Shown one piece after another: positions 17,555-28,508 of a stretch of 64,000 nucleotides of DNA. The stretch is from Parvibaculum sp. (lineage in GTDB: Bacteria; Pseudomonadota; Alphaproteobacteria; Parvibaculales; Parvibaculaceae). Position 1 is the stretch's first letter; the number at the start of each line of letters is the position of its first letter. The translations under genes were made by a program, and so were the position numbers. The notes below the pieces were generated by a model that ran no database searches, was not told where the DNA came from, and was given only the letters and a program-made list of their open reading frames with translations. The stretch is from positions 496,001 through 560,000 of the forward strand of contig JAEPQD010000001.1 of assembly GCA_017642695.1 (NCBI GenBank), read 5' to 3'.

Positions 17555-18203
17555 GGAGGCCTCTCAGCTTCAGCACGGAACCCGCCGGATCCGACTGACT
17601 GGGGTAAATGTCAGCCTCGAATATCCAGCTTTTTCGAGCGGCGGTCAATTCATCCTGAACGCCCTGCCCCTTCAAAAACAGGCCAATCGTCTCCGGCCCG
17701 AACAGAGGCGCCGCCCAGCCGAGAAGACGGCCGAGGGGCGCCAGGGCCCGGGCAGACACCACATCGAAGGGTCCGGCCTCGGCGGCGAAGGCCTCAATTC
17801 TCTTATTATACACCTTCGCGGGGGCGCCCGTGGCCCGCGCGACCTCGCGCATGAAGACGCATTTCCGCTGGTCGCTTTCGACCAGATGCATCTCGAAGCC
17901 GGGCCTTTCACGCAGGAGAATGGCGATCACAAGGCCCGGAAAGCCGCCCCCGGAGCCCAGATCGGCCCAGCGCAGGGCCGTTTCCGGCGCCAGGCCCGAA
18001 ATCTGGGCAGAATCGAGCATATGCCGGCGCCAGAGCTCCGGCAAAGTGGCCGCGGAAACGAGATTTATGCTTTTCTGCCACTTGATCAGGAGGGACTCGT
18101 ATTGTGCGAGCCGCTCCATTGTTTCACGTGAAACATGTAGAGCGTCCGAAAAGGATTCCGCATCAATGACTTGCGGGGTTCCGGACACTATATGTTGGGG
18201 CAT
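17523..18203 (-). CDS. rsmG: 16S rRNA (guanine527-N7)-methyltransferase
   Basis: This is a 226-residue Rossmann-fold SAM methyltransferase that modifies G527 of 16S rRNA. The motifs are WADLGSGGGFPGLVIAI (SAM loop), HLVESDQRKCVFMREV and VVSARALAPL. The N-terminus (LLIKWQKSINLVSA) is standard. Codons 23-28 encode HVSRET, which is how the sequence accommodates a perfect parS site within the gene. It sits in the mnmG-rsmG-parA-parB order and starts 15 bases after mnmG ends. Confidence 0.96.
   Translation of the reverse strand: MPQHIVSGTPQVIDAESFSDALHVSRETMERLAQYESLLIKWQKSINLVSAATLPELWRRHMLDSAQISGLAPETALRWADLGSGGGFPGLVIAILLRERPGFEMHLVESDQRKCVFMREVARATGAPAKVYNKRIEAFAAEAGPFDVVSARALAPLGRLLGWAAPLFGPETIGLFLKGQGVQDELTAARKSWIFEADIYPSQSDPAGSVLKLRGLHGTDRQDAGS
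18120..18135. promoter_or_regulatory. parS site 1 (perfect)
   Basis: TGTTTCACGTGAAACA is the exact 16-bp consensus bound by chromosomal ParB. It lies inside the 5' part of the rsmG coding sequence, about 1.8 kb from the parB start. Confidence 0.95.
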
Positions 18204-18218
18204 ACCAGGTATGATGCC

Positions 18219-20075
<1,857 letters not shown>

Positions 20076-20162
20076 CCGCAAAAAAACCTGTCGGAGAATA
20101 AAGTGCCGGAAGAAGAAATGCATGTGCCCGTAGGAACGGATTCGACAGGCGACACGCAGAGA

Positions 20163-20191
20163 GGTTTAGGCGCTTGCGCCCCGCGCGTCAA
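20163..20191 (-). promoter_or_regulatory. mnmG: Candidate mnmG promoter with palindromic spacer
   Basis: On the minus strand, TTGACG (20191-20186) and TAAACC (20168-20163) are 17 bases apart. The spacer contains a perfect inverted repeat GGCGC-TT-GCGCC (20169-20180). The leader before the ATG would be about 80 bases. Confidence 0.55.
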
Positions 20192-20282
20192 AAACTTTTC
20201 CACAGAGTCGAATCAGGATTCCACCGAGTTGAGGATTCCCGTGCAAGCCTTTGAAGCGGAATCGGATTCGCCCGCTTCTTCA

Positions 20283-20298
20283 TGTTTCACGTGAAACA
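20283..20298. promoter_or_regulatory. parS site 3 (perfect)
   Basis: This is the exact TGTTTCACGTGAAACA consensus. It lies in the non-coding gap between mnmG and mnmE, about 4 kb from the parB start and about 16 kb from the putative oriC. Confidence 0.95.
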
Positions 20299-20390
20299 GG
20301 AAATCGCGCCTCATCAATCAAATGCGTCATGACCCGGCTTGTCCGGGCCATGACGAACTGGAAAGGACGAGAGACACGCTCTTCGCCCTC

Positions 20391-21698
20391 CTACTTTCCG
20401 ATGCAGAAATCCCGGAAGATGACGTCGAGCAGGTCCTCGACATCGACCCGCCCGGTGATGCGGCCAAGCGCGCGGGCGGCAAGGCGAAGATCTTCGGCGA
20501 CGAGCTCGGCATCGCGTCCGGCTCGAAGGGCATCGCCGGCTCGGCCGAGCGAGGCCGCGCATTCGGCAAGGCCCTCGCGGTGGCGGGCGCGGGTAATGAG
20601 CGGATGCTCCTGGGCTTCATAGGCAGCGCCGGCTTTCTCGCGGAGCACGGCTTCGAGCGCATCGAGCCCCTCGCCTGTCAGCGCCGATACGCCAATGACC
20701 CCCTCGCCCGCCCTGCCACCGAGATCGGTCTTGTTCATGACCCGGATATCTCCATCGCGGGCAAGCGTGAAGTCCGTTCCCTCCCCCGGTGCGGCGACGA
20801 CAATCCGGAGGTCCGCCTTCGTGGCCCGGGCGAGCGCACGGCGCACCCCTTCCTGCTCGACGGCACCGACGGCCTCCCGCAACCCCGCCGTGTCGGCCAG
20901 TGTCACCGGCACGCCGCCGAGATCGAGCCGGACTTCGAGCACGTCGCGCGTGGTCCCGGCCTCGTCCGAAACGATGGCCGCCTCGCGTCGCGCAAGGCGG
21001 TTGAGAAGGCTCGACTTGCCCGCATTGGGCGGGCCGACGATCGCGACCTCGACGCCGTCGCGCAACCGCTCGCCCTTGCGCCCGTCATCGAGATGGGCCG
21101 CGATCTCGCGGGAAAGAGTTTCGATGTCGGGTCCGAGTTTCGCGATCAGGTCACCGGGCACTTCCTCGTCCGGGAAGTCGATCTCGGCCTCGGCATAGGC
21201 CAGCGCCTTCATCAGCCGCGCGCGCCAGCCCTCGTAGAGCGCTCCCAGAGCGCCCTCCATCTGGCGGAGCGCCTGGACGCGCTGCGCTTCGGTTTCGGCG
21301 TCAATCAGATCGGCAAGACCCTCGACGGCCGTGAGGTCCATCTTGCCATTCTCGAAGGCGCGGCGCGTGAACTCGCCGGGCATGGCCGCGCGCAAGAAAT
21401 TCATGTGCCCCAGGCAACGGAGCATCGCCGCGACAACGGCGCGGCCGCCATGAATATGGAATTCGGCGACGTCCTCGCCGCTGAAACTGTTTGGGCCCTC
21501 GAAGAACAGAACGAGTCCCCGGTCGAGCGCGGCACCGGTTTCGGGATCGCGGAACCGTCTGAGCGCGGCCTCTCTCGGGCGGGGCGCTTCGGCCCCGGTG
21601 AGATGCGAGATCGCGTCGCGCGCGCCAGCGCCCGAGACTCGTATCACGGCGACCCCCGCCCTGCCGGGCGCCGTCGAAAGCGCGTAGATCGTTTCCAA
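20391..21698 (-). CDS. mnmE: tRNA uridine-5-carboxymethylaminomethyl modification GTPase MnmE
   Basis: This is a 435-residue GTPase and the partner of MnmG in wobble-uridine modification. The order is an N-terminal formyl-THF-binding domain ([20 protein letters not shown]), a helical domain, an inserted Ras-like G domain ([31 protein letters not shown]) and the C-terminal CIGK motif whose Cys is catalytic. The start is TTG at 21698: homologues begin [14 protein letters not shown], and a GGAAAAAGAG site lies just upstream. An in-frame ATG at 21803 would add a segment not seen in the family. Confidence 0.96.
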   Translation of the reverse strand: METIYALSTAPGRAGVAVIRVSGAGARDAISHLTGAEAPRPREAALRRFRDPETGAALDRGLVLFFEGPNSFSGEDVAEFHIHGGRAVVAAMLRCLGHMNFLRAAMPGEFTRRAFENGKMDLTAVEGLADLIDAETEAQRVQALRQMEGALGALYEGWRARLMKALAYAEAEIDFPDEEVPGDLIAKLGPDIETLSREIAAHLDDGRKGERLRDGVEVAIVGPPNAGKSSLLNRLARREAAIVSDEAGTTRDVLEVRLDLGGVPVTLADTAGLREAVGAVEQEGVRRALARATKADLRIVVAAPGEGTDFTLARDGDIRVMNKTDLGGRAGEGVIGVSALTGEGLDALEAVLREKAGAAYEAQEHPLITRARHREGLAECAASLGRAGDALRAGRDAELVAEDLRLAARALGRITGRVDVEDLLDVIFRDFCIGK

Positions 21699-21721
21699 AC
21701 CGACTCTTTTTCCGAAGGGCT

Positions 21722-22009
21722 TCAGTCGCCCTTCTTGGTGCCGCCGGACTTCGCACCGCCAGACTTCGAGCCGCCGCCCATCGCGCTGCGCGCCATGCCC
21801 CACATCATGTCCTGGAATTTCTCCAGGCCCTGGGCGCCGGCGGGCAGCACCGCGCGGACAAGCGCCTCCGGATCCATGTAGGAAAGATTGCTGGCGAGCT
21901 GCTTTTCAAGCTGCTCGAGAAGCCGCTGCTGCATCGGTTCGAGATCCGGCAGGCCCATCAGGGTGCGCGCTTCTTCGGCGGACATGTCGAGGTCGATTTT
22001 TACCTTCAT
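21722..22009 (-). CDS. DUF6489 family protein
   Basis: This is a 95-residue protein started at the ATG at 22009 ([25 protein letters not shown]). The N-terminal half has the DUF6489-type motif, known to me only as an alphaproteobacterial conserved domain of unknown function. The C-terminus is a Gly/Ser/Lys-rich tail ([18 protein letters not shown]), likely disordered and basic. It lies 23 bases upstream of mnmE on the same strand and is probably co-transcribed. The family assignment is from memory. Confidence 0.75.
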   Translation of the reverse strand: MKVKIDLDMSAEEARTLMGLPDLEPMQQRLLEQLEKQLASNLSYMDPEALVRAVLPAGAQGLEKFQDMMWGMARSAMGGGSKSGGAKSGGTKKGD

Positions 22010-22087
22010 GAATCTGGCTCTTTTCATCGACGGGGGGGCTTCGCTGCCCCACATTGCTTGGACAGAGTGAAACCCCCGGAAGGCCAC

Positions 22088-24118
22088 ATGTCACGTAATT
22101 TCCTGCGCGCGGAAACGAGCCCCTATCTTCTCCAGCATGCCGACAACCCGGTCCACTGGCGGCCCTGGGGCGAGGAGGCGCTCGCGGCGGCGAAGAAGGA
22201 GAAGAAACCGATCCTGCTTTCGGTCGGTTATGCCGCCTGCCACTGGTGCCATGTCATGGCGCATGAGAGCTTCGAGGACGAGAACGTGGCCGCCGTGATG
22301 AACGAGCACTTCGTGAACATCAAGGTCGACCGCGAAGAGCGTCCGGACATCGACGCGATCTACATGTCGGCGCTGCATCTGCTCGGCCAGCAGGGCGGCT
22401 GGCCGCTGACCATGTTCCTGACGCCGGAGGGAGAACCCTTCTGGGGCGGCACCTATTTTCCCAAGGACGCGGCCTATGGACGCCCGGGCTTCACCGACGT
22501 GCTGACCGAGGTCGCGCGGATTTTCCGCGAGGAACCGGCCAAGGTCTACAAGAACCGCACCGCCCTGACGAAGGCGCTGGAGGAACAGTCGGCGACCGCG
22601 CGGCCGGGCGAACCGACGCCGCAGGTGCCGGTGGTGGTTGCCGAGAAACTGACCGAACTGATGGACCCCGAGAATGGCGGGATTCGCGGGGCCCCGAAAT
22701 TTCCGCAAGTGCCCCTGCTCACGCTGATGTGGCGCGCGCATCTCCGGACCGGGCGCGACGAGTTCGCCGCCCCCGTAACGCGCGCGCTCGACCACATGTC
22801 GGAAGGCGGCATCTACGATCATCTCGGCGGCGGCTTCGCGCGCTACTCGGTCGACGAGTTCTGGCTCGCGCCGCATTTCGAAAAGATGCTCTACGACAAT
22901 GCGCTGCTGATCGACCTCCTGACGCTTGCCTGGGCGGAGACGCGCAAACCCCTCTATGAACGCCGGGTGCGCGAAACCGTCGAATGGGTCGCGCGCGAGA
23001 TGACGGTCGAGGGCGGCGCCTTCGCGGCCTCGCTCGATGCCGACAGCGAGGGCGTCGAGGGGAAGTTCTATGTCTGGTCCGAAGCCGAGATCGACAATCT
23101 CTTCACGCCCGGCGAGGCGACGCTCTTCAAGCGCTTCTATGGCGTCACCGGCGAGGGCAACTGGGAACACACGAACATCCTGAACCGCCTCGCCCGCGCC
23201 GACGCGCCCGTGACGGCGGAAGAGGAAGAGGCGCTGGAACCGCTGAAAGCGAGGGCTTTCGTCGAGCGCGACATGCGCGTGAAACCCGGCTTCGACGACA
23301 AGGTGCTGGCCGACTGGAACGGGCTGATGATCGCGGCGCTGGCCCGCGCGGGCAGCGCCTTCGGCGAGAGCGAATGGGTGGCGATGGCAAAGGCCGCCTT
23401 CCGCTTCGTGATGGAGACGATGCGTATCGACGGACGGCTCCACCATGCCTGGCGGGAGGGCAAGCTCCAGCATCTCGCCATGGCCGACGACCTCGCGAAC
23501 ATGGCCGACGCCGCGATCGCGCTGGCGGAAGCCACCGGCGACGAGGGGTACGTGGCGGAAGCCGAAAGCCTCGTTGCCGAGCTCGACGCCCATTACCGGG
23601 ATGCCAATAATGGCGGCTATTTCTTCACCGCGGACGACGCGCCCGCGCTGATCGTCCGTAGACGGACGGTTGCCGACGACGCCACGCCCGCCGCCAACGG
23701 AACGCTCTCCGGCACGCTGACGAAACTCGCGCTCCTCACCGGAAAGGCGGACTATTTCGACCGCGCCGACGAGGTGATCCGCTCCTTTGCGGGCGAGCTG
23801 CAGCAGAACATCTTTCCGCTGGGCAGCTATATCGCGAGCCTCGACACGCGGCTGCGGCCCGTCCAGGTCGTGCTGATCGGGAGCGCGGCAGAGACGGCGG
23901 AGCTGGCAGGGGCGGTTTTCGCCACCTCCTGCCCTGCCCGCGTGCTGATGCGGGTCGCCGACGGCAAGGTGCTGCCGGAAGGGCACCCGGCGCATGGCAA
24001 GGGACGCCAAGACGGCAAACCGACGGCTTACGTCTGCGCCGGCGAGACCTGCTCGCTCCCGGTGACGGACAGGGACGCGCTCATCGAGGAGCTGAAGCAG
24101 GCGCGGCGCTCGCCCTGA
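22088..24118 (+). CDS. Thioredoxin-domain protein of the DUF255 (YyaL/SPATA20) family
   Basis: This is a 676-residue protein. The N-terminal thioredoxin-like DUF255 domain begins [21 protein letters not shown] and contains the redox pair in [13 protein letters not shown] near residue 55. The rest is an (alpha/alpha)6 barrel resembling glycosidases and epimerases ([38 protein letters not shown]). Family members are widespread but without a settled function; a role in thiol redox or carbohydrate processing is proposed. It starts the accessory block between mnmE and rho and is divergent from the DUF6489 gene. Confidence 0.93.
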   Translation: MSRNFLRAETSPYLLQHADNPVHWRPWGEEALAAAKKEKKPILLSVGYAACHWCHVMAHESFEDENVAAVMNEHFVNIKVDREERPDIDAIYMSALHLLGQQGGWPLTMFLTPEGEPFWGGTYFPKDAAYGRPGFTDVLTEVARIFREEPAKVYKNRTALTKALEEQSATARPGEPTPQVPVVVAEKLTELMDPENGGIRGAPKFPQVPLLTLMWRAHLRTGRDEFAAPVTRALDHMSEGGIYDHLGGGFARYSVDEFWLAPHFEKMLYDNALLIDLLTLAWAETRKPLYERRVRETVEWVAREMTVEGGAFAASLDADSEGVEGKFYVWSEAEIDNLFTPGEATLFKRFYGVTGEGNWEHTNILNRLARADAPVTAEEEEALEPLKARAFVERDMRVKPGFDDKVLADWNGLMIAALARAGSAFGESEWVAMAKAAFRFVMETMRIDGRLHHAWREGKLQHLAMADDLANMADAAIALAEATGDEGYVAEAESLVAELDAHYRDANNGGYFFTADDAPALIVRRRTVADDATPAANGTLSGTLTKLALLTGKADYFDRADEVIRSFAGELQQNIFPLGSYIASLDTRLRPVQVVLIGSAAETAELAGAVFATSCPARVLMRVADGKVLPEGHPAHGKGRQDGKPTAYVCAGETCSLPVTDRDALIEELKQARRSP

Positions 24119-24122
24119 CGCC

Positions 24123-24716
24123 TCAGCGCGTTGCCGCCTCGCGTTTCGCGGCGCCGAGAATCTCCGGCGTGAACGGCAGCGGCTCCCCCGGCTCCTGGTT
24201 CGACGGCGCGAGGTCGAGGCCCCACCAGCCGACATCACGCCAGGCGCCGAACTTGTAGCCGACTTCCGGATAGATGCCGATGGGCCGGAAGCCTTGCGCC
24301 TCGTGCAGGCCGACGCTCGCCGCGTTGGGCAGCGTGATGCCGCCATAGACGCGGTGATAGCCCTGCAGCCTGAGCGCCGCGAGGAGCGTCGCGTAGAGCG
24401 CGGTGCCGATGCCCTGGCGGTGTGCACCGCCGTCGAGATAGATGCCCGCATCGACCGACCAGCGATAGGCCGCGCGCTCGCGGTGCGGGCCGGCATAGGC
24501 ATAACCCGTGACCCGGCCGCCGGCCTCATGAACGAGCCAGGGAAGGCCGGGAAGGATTTTCTGGATCCGCTCCGCCATCTGCGCTTCATCCGGCGGAACC
24601 GTCTCGAAGGAGATCACCGTGTCGCGGACATAAGGCGCGTAGATGGCCGCGATCGCGGCGGCGTCATCGAGTGTCGCAGCGCGAATGTTGTCGACGGCTG
24701 TTGCTTTCCCGGTCAT
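24123..24716 (-). CDS. GNAT N-acetyltransferase (phosphinothricin acetyltransferase-like)
   Basis: This is a 197-residue GNAT protein. The fold motifs are IRAATLDDAAAIAAIYAPYV at the N-terminus, YRWSVDAGIYLDGGAHRQGIGTAL (the acetyl-CoA loop, motif A), and GLHEAQGFRPIGIYPEVGYKFGAWRDVGWW. This layout is that of the Pat/MddA subgroup, which acetylates phosphinothricin or methionine derivatives. The ATG at 24716 follows a GGAGAG site; further ATGs lie at 24728 and 24746. It converges on the DUF255 gene with a 4-base gap. Confidence 0.9.
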   Translation of the reverse strand: MTGKATAVDNIRAATLDDAAAIAAIYAPYVRDTVISFETVPPDEAQMAERIQKILPGLPWLVHEAGGRVTGYAYAGPHRERAAYRWSVDAGIYLDGGAHRQGIGTALYATLLAALRLQGYHRVYGGITLPNAASVGLHEAQGFRPIGIYPEVGYKFGAWRDVGWWGLDLAPSNQEPGEPLPFTPEILGAAKREAATR

Positions 24717-24752
24717 GAGACTCTCCATCGCCAGCTCACGATACAACCAAAT

Positions 24753-25703
24753 TCAGCGCACCGCCCTGCCCCTGCCCCTCGGCGTCAGCATCTCCGGCGG
24801 GTTCGGATCCTCGGGCGGACCGAGCCCCGCCTCCTCGCGAATCCAGCGGCGGAAGGCATCGACCTTCGGCTTGCGGTTTCCTTCCGGGTAGACCAGCCAG
24901 TATCCTTCCTCGTCCGGCATCTCGATGTCGAACAGACGGACCAGGCGGCCTTCGGCGAGGTCGGCCATGGCAAGCGTGTCGTTGGCGAGCGCGACGCCCT
25001 GCCCGCTCGCCGCCGCCTGCAGCGCAAGGCTCGCCTCGATGAAGAGCGGGCCCTTCGCCGCCCAGCGCGGATGCTTGACGCCCGCCTGTTCAAGCCAGTT
25101 CAGCCAGTGCTGCATCGTCTCCTCGTGCAGCAGCGGATAGGCCTTGAGGTCTTCGGGTTTGCGGATCGGCTTCCTCGGATCGATCAGCGAGGGCGCGCAG
25201 ACCGGATAGACCGTCGCCTCGAAAAGCTTCTCCGAGACGACATCCGGCCAGCCGCCGAGCCCGTAGCGCACGCCGATATCGACATCCTCGCGCGAGAAGT
25301 CGACGACCTCGGCCGAGGGCAGCAGGCGCAGCTCGATCTCGGGATAGGCGCGGTTGAACTTGCCGAGCCGGAGAACGAGCCAGCGCGCGGCGAAGGACGG
25401 TTCGACCGAGACGGTGAGCGCGGCGCTGTCCTTCGCGCCCGCCTGCGCCCAGGCCTCCGCCATCTGCTCGAAGGCGGCGGTGAGCGCGGGAAAAAGTTTC
25501 TGGCCGCGCTCGTTCAGCTCCACATGACGGCCGGTCCGGTGAAAAAGCTGCGCCCCGAGATCTTCCTCCAGCGCCCTGATCTGATGGCTGATCGCCGCGT
25601 GGGTGACGCTGAGCTCGCCCGCCGCGGCCGAGAAACTGCCGTGGCGCGCCGCGGCCTCGAAGGCGCGGAGCGCTTTCAGCGATGGCAGGCGACGGGGGGC
25701 CAT
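24753..25703 (-). CDS. LysR-family regulator, GcvA-like
   Basis: This is a 316-residue LysR regulator. The winged HTH lies at residues 8-66 (LPSLKALRAFEAAARHGSFS, HAAISHQIRALEEDLGAQLF). The effector domain follows (VSVEPSFAARWLVLRL, YPVCAPSL). The sequence is of the GcvA/AmpR subgroup. It is divergent from the gene for a 55-residue protein, with about 150 bases between the starts, which would be a normal site for LysR binding. A GNAT gene lies downstream. Its ligand cannot be told. Confidence 0.94.
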   Translation of the reverse strand: MAPRRLPSLKALRAFEAAARHGSFSAAAGELSVTHAAISHQIRALEEDLGAQLFHRTGRHVELNERGQKLFPALTAAFEQMAEAWAQAGAKDSAALTVSVEPSFAARWLVLRLGKFNRAYPEIELRLLPSAEVVDFSREDVDIGVRYGLGGWPDVVSEKLFEATVYPVCAPSLIDPRKPIRKPEDLKAYPLLHEETMQHWLNWLEQAGVKHPRWAAKGPLFIEASLALQAAASGQGVALANDTLAMADLAEGRLVRLFDIEMPDEEGYWLVYPEGNRKPKVDAFRRWIREEAGLGPPEDPNPPEMLTPRGRGRAVR

Positions 25704-25856
25704 TTGTTAGTTTTCTCACAACTGCGGTGCAAAAAGATCGTTTGATATATAGACGCCGCAACGGCATATCACCAGCGTAAACCCAAGCTACAAAAGGATA
25801 CGCGGCCGGGCTCGATGGGAATGGTTCCCCGCTGGCCGTGTCTGAAGGTGAATAAA

Positions 25857-26024
25857 ATGAACATCCTTGCCACTTATGCCAACAGCTACGTCGGCGTTCT
25901 CGACGTTGCCCTGTCCGCGCGCAGCGAACAGATGGCCGGCAAGACGCGCGAGGCCGCCCGCGAAGGCCGCCTCACGAAGCTCTTCTCCCTCGGCCTCCGC
26001 AAGGAGACGGCTGAAGCCGCCTGA
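25857..26024 (+). CDS. Small uncharacterised protein (55 residues)
   Basis: This is a 55-residue protein from the ATG at 25857, preceded by GAAGGTG at good spacing. The sequence is amphipathic and basic (LATYANSYVGVLDVALSAR, then REAAREGRLTKLFSLGLRKE). There is no signal peptide or membrane segment. It sits alone between a divergent LysR gene and a dienelactone hydrolase gene. That position is common for LysR-controlled small proteins. No family is recognised. The case rests on start context and position, so it is moderate. Confidence 0.55.
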   Translation: MNILATYANSYVGVLDVALSARSEQMAGKTREAAREGRLTKLFSLGLRKETAEAA

Positions 26025-26144
26025 TACGCCGCCGGTAAAAATGGCGGGTCCGCCCGCCCGCATCCCCTCGCTTCGCCGCGCGAGGATGGTTAGAGTCCCC
26101 CGCGACCCCAACCTTCCCCCGAGACGATACGAGGAGATGCGCAA

Positions 26145-26837
26145 GTGAGCGGCGAGACGATAACGATCAAAGGCGCGGACGGCTCTTTCACCGGCTATCT
26201 TTCGAAGCCCGCCAGCGGCACCGGCCCGGGCATCGTGGTCATCCAGGAAATTTTCGGCGTCAACAAGGTCATGCGCGACCTGACGGATGCCTATGCGGCG
26301 GCCGGCTATGTCGCGCTCTGCCCCGACCTGTTCTGGCGCATCGAGCCCGGCATCGACATCACCGACCAGACGGAAGCCGAGTGGAAGCAGGCCTTCGACC
26401 TGTTCGGCAAGTTCGACGTCGACAAGGGCGTGACGGATATCGCGGCGACCATCAAGACGCTGCGCCCGATGACGACCGGCAAGGTCGGCGCCGTCGGCTA
26501 CTGCCTCGGCGGCCAGCTCGCCTATCTCACCGCCTGCCACACCGACGCGGACGCCGCCGTCGGCTATTACGGCGTCAACATCCAGAACCGCCTCGACGAC
26601 GCGAAGGGCATCAAGGCACCGCTCATGCTGCACATCGCGGGCAAGGACGAGTTCGTGCCGCCGGAAGCGCAGGAAGAGGTCGTCAAAGGCTTGCACGGCA
26701 ACACGCATGTCACCATCCATCGCTATCCGGAGATGGACCATGCCTTTGCGCGGCCGGGCGGCGCGCATTACGACAAGAAGACCGCCGACGAGGCGAACGA
26801 CCGCACGATGAAATTCTTCGCGCGGCATCTGGCCTGA
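26145..26837 (+). CDS. Dienelactone hydrolase family protein
   Basis: This is a 230-residue alpha/beta hydrolase. The family triad is visible: Cys120 in VGYCLGG, Asp168 in AGKDEF and His199 in MDHAFARPGG. Other family signatures are VVIQEIFGVN and FWRIEPG. Dienelactone hydrolases open the lactone made during chlorocatechol degradation, but most family members act on other esters or are uncharacterised. The start is GTG at 26145, with GAGGAG nearby. No other aromatic-degradation genes are in the window. Confidence 0.93.
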   Translation: MSGETITIKGADGSFTGYLSKPASGTGPGIVVIQEIFGVNKVMRDLTDAYAAAGYVALCPDLFWRIEPGIDITDQTEAEWKQAFDLFGKFDVDKGVTDIAATIKTLRPMTTGKVGAVGYCLGGQLAYLTACHTDADAAVGYYGVNIQNRLDDAKGIKAPLMLHIAGKDEFVPPEAQEEVVKGLHGNTHVTIHRYPEMDHAFARPGGAHYDKKTADEANDRTMKFFARHLA

Positions 26838-26855
26838 CGGTCTCCTCCAGGGTGA

Positions 26856-27488
26856 GTGACGTGTTTGCCGCTTGACCTCTATCTCGGCTTCATCGCCGCG
26901 ACGCTGATCCTCTGCGTGATGCCGGGTCCGGTCGTGACCTGGCTCGTCGCCGTCGGCGTGCGCGAGGGTCCGCAGGCGGCGCTGACCGGGCTCGCCGGCA
27001 CCACCGCCGCGCTCACGACGCATATGATCCTGACGGTGGCCGGGCTCGCACCGCTCCTCGCGCTCCTCGGCCCCTGGGCCGAGGCGCTGAAGCTCGTCGG
27101 CGCCGTCTATCTGGTCTGGCTCGGGGTGCAGGCCTTCCGCGCGCCCTATGAGGATCCGCATCTCCCCAAAGCGGGGCGCGGGCAGACCGCGGCACGGGTT
27201 CTGTTCCGCCGCGGCTATCTCATCTCCGTGACGAACCCGAAGACGCTCGTCTTCTACGCCGCCTTCTTTCCGCAATTCATCGATCCCGCCGCACCGAGCG
27301 GCCCGCAGCTTGTGCTGCTCGCCGTTACCTTCATCGTGGTGAGCACGCTCTCTGACGGCGCCTTCGGCCTGGCGGCGGGCAGGCTCGCGCCCTATCTGAA
27401 GGGCGAACGCGCGCAAATGCTGCGCAACAAGATCACCGGCGGCGTGCTCGTCGCGGCGGGCATCGGGCTCGCGCTGTCGAGACGCTGA
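26856..27488 (+). CDS. LysE-family amino-acid exporter
   Basis: This is a 210-residue inner-membrane protein with about six hydrophobic segments, in the LysE/RhtB superfamily. The signature MPGPVVTWLVAVGVREG is near residue 22, and the typical TNPKTLVFYAAFFPQFID is near residue 125. It should export an amino acid or related molecule. The start is probably GTG at 26856; a TTG at 26865 is possible. It lies 18 bases after the hydrolase gene and is probably co-transcribed with it. Confidence 0.9.
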   Translation: MTCLPLDLYLGFIAATLILCVMPGPVVTWLVAVGVREGPQAALTGLAGTTAALTTHMILTVAGLAPLLALLGPWAEALKLVGAVYLVWLGVQAFRAPYEDPHLPKAGRGQTAARVLFRRGYLISVTNPKTLVFYAAFFPQFIDPAAPSGPQLVLLAVTFIVVSTLSDGAFGLAAGRLAPYLKGERAQMLRNKITGGVLVAAGIGLALSRR

Positions 27489-27512
27489 CACATATCGAAC
27501 GGGACAAAACGC

Positions 27513-28496
27513 ATGACGACGATCAAGGCGATCCGCATCGAAAAGACCGGCGGGCCGGAAACGATGGCGCTGAAGGAGGTGGAACTCGGGAACCCCCGGC
27601 CCGGTGAAATCACCGTGCGCGCGAAGGCGATCGGCGTCAATTTCATCGACACCTATCACCGCTCGGGCCTCTATCCGGTGCAGCTTCCCTCCGGCATCGG
27701 CATGGAAGCGGCCGGTATTGTCGAAGCCACCGGCGAAGGCGTCACGCAATTCACGAAGGGCGACCGCGTCGCCTATGCGTCGGGACCCGTCGGCGCCTAC
27801 GCCGAAGCGCATAATGTCAGCGCGGCGAGCGCCGCCAGAATACCGGATGGCGTCTCCGACGAGGAAGCGGCCGCGATGATGCTGAAAGGCATGACCGCGC
27901 AGTTCCTGCTGCGGCAGACCTTCCGGGTCGAGAAGGGCCAGACGATCCTCTGGCATGCAGCGGCGGGCGGCGTCGGCCTCATCGCCTGCCAGTGGGCGAA
28001 GCATCTGGGCGCCACCGTGATCGGCACGACGAGTTCCGACGAGAAGGCGAAGCTCGCGCGCGCGCATGGCTGTGACCACGTCATCGACTACACCAAGGAA
28101 GACGTGGCGGCGCGCGTGATGGAAATCACCGGCGGCAAGAAACTTCCCGTCGTTTACGACGGCGTCGGCAAAGCGACCTTCCTGTCCTCGCTCGACAGCC
28201 TCGCGCCTTTGGGGTTGCTCGTCTCGTTCGGCAATGCGTCCGGTCCCGTCACGGATGTGAACCTCGGCATTCTCGCTCAAAAAGGCTCGCTCTATGTGAC
28301 GCGGCCGACCATGTATCACTACGCCGCGAAGACGCCGACGGCGTTCCAGGAAATGGCGGACGATCTCTTCGCGGTCGTGAAGTCCGGCGCCGTGAAGATC
28401 GAGATCAACCAGCGCTACTCGCTCGCCGAGGCCGCGCGCGCGCATCTCGATCTCGAGGCCCGCAAGACCACCGGCGCGAGCGTGCTCGTGCCGTAA
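27513..28496 (+). CDS. Quinone oxidoreductase (MDR superfamily)
   Basis: This is a 327-residue medium-chain dehydrogenase/reductase of the zinc-free quinone oxidoreductase type. The N-terminal GroES-like domain contains IGVNFIDTYHRSGLYP and IGMEAAGIVEATGEGV, and the NADPH-binding Rossmann loop is AAAGGVGLIACQWAKHLGATVIG. The expected reaction is one-electron reduction of quinones with NADPH. It lies 24 bases after the LysE gene. Confidence 0.93.
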   Translation: MTTIKAIRIEKTGGPETMALKEVELGNPRPGEITVRAKAIGVNFIDTYHRSGLYPVQLPSGIGMEAAGIVEATGEGVTQFTKGDRVAYASGPVGAYAEAHNVSAASAARIPDGVSDEEAAAMMLKGMTAQFLLRQTFRVEKGQTILWHAAAGGVGLIACQWAKHLGATVIGTTSSDEKAKLARAHGCDHVIDYTKEDVAARVMEITGGKKLPVVYDGVGKATFLSSLDSLAPLGLLVSFGNASGPVTDVNLGILAQKGSLYVTRPTMYHYAAKTPTAFQEMADDLFAVVKSGAVKIEINQRYSLAEAARAHLDLEARKTTGASVLVP

Positions 28497-28508
28497 AGAG
28501 GAGGAGAG

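Larger units (their letters stand above)
20076..20390. promoter_or_regulatory. Composite control region upstream of mnmG (parS, GANTC cluster, DnaA box)
   Basis: These 315 bases lie between the mnmG start and the mnmE stop. Reading toward mnmG on the minus strand, the order is: perfect parS (20298-20283); six GANTC sites (start bases 20265, 20259, 20234, 20217, 20210, 20205); a DnaA-box-like 9-mer TTTTCCACA (20196-20204, one mismatch, read on plus); -35; a palindrome; -10; a seventh GANTC (20139); and the ATG. GANTC is the CcrM methylation sequence. No coding sequence is likely in this region. Confidence 0.7.

Noticed and set aside
22091-24589. 832-codon open frame opposite the DUF255 gene
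   Set aside because: Same cause: long antisense frame in GC-rich DNA with low-complexity Arg/Ala sequence.
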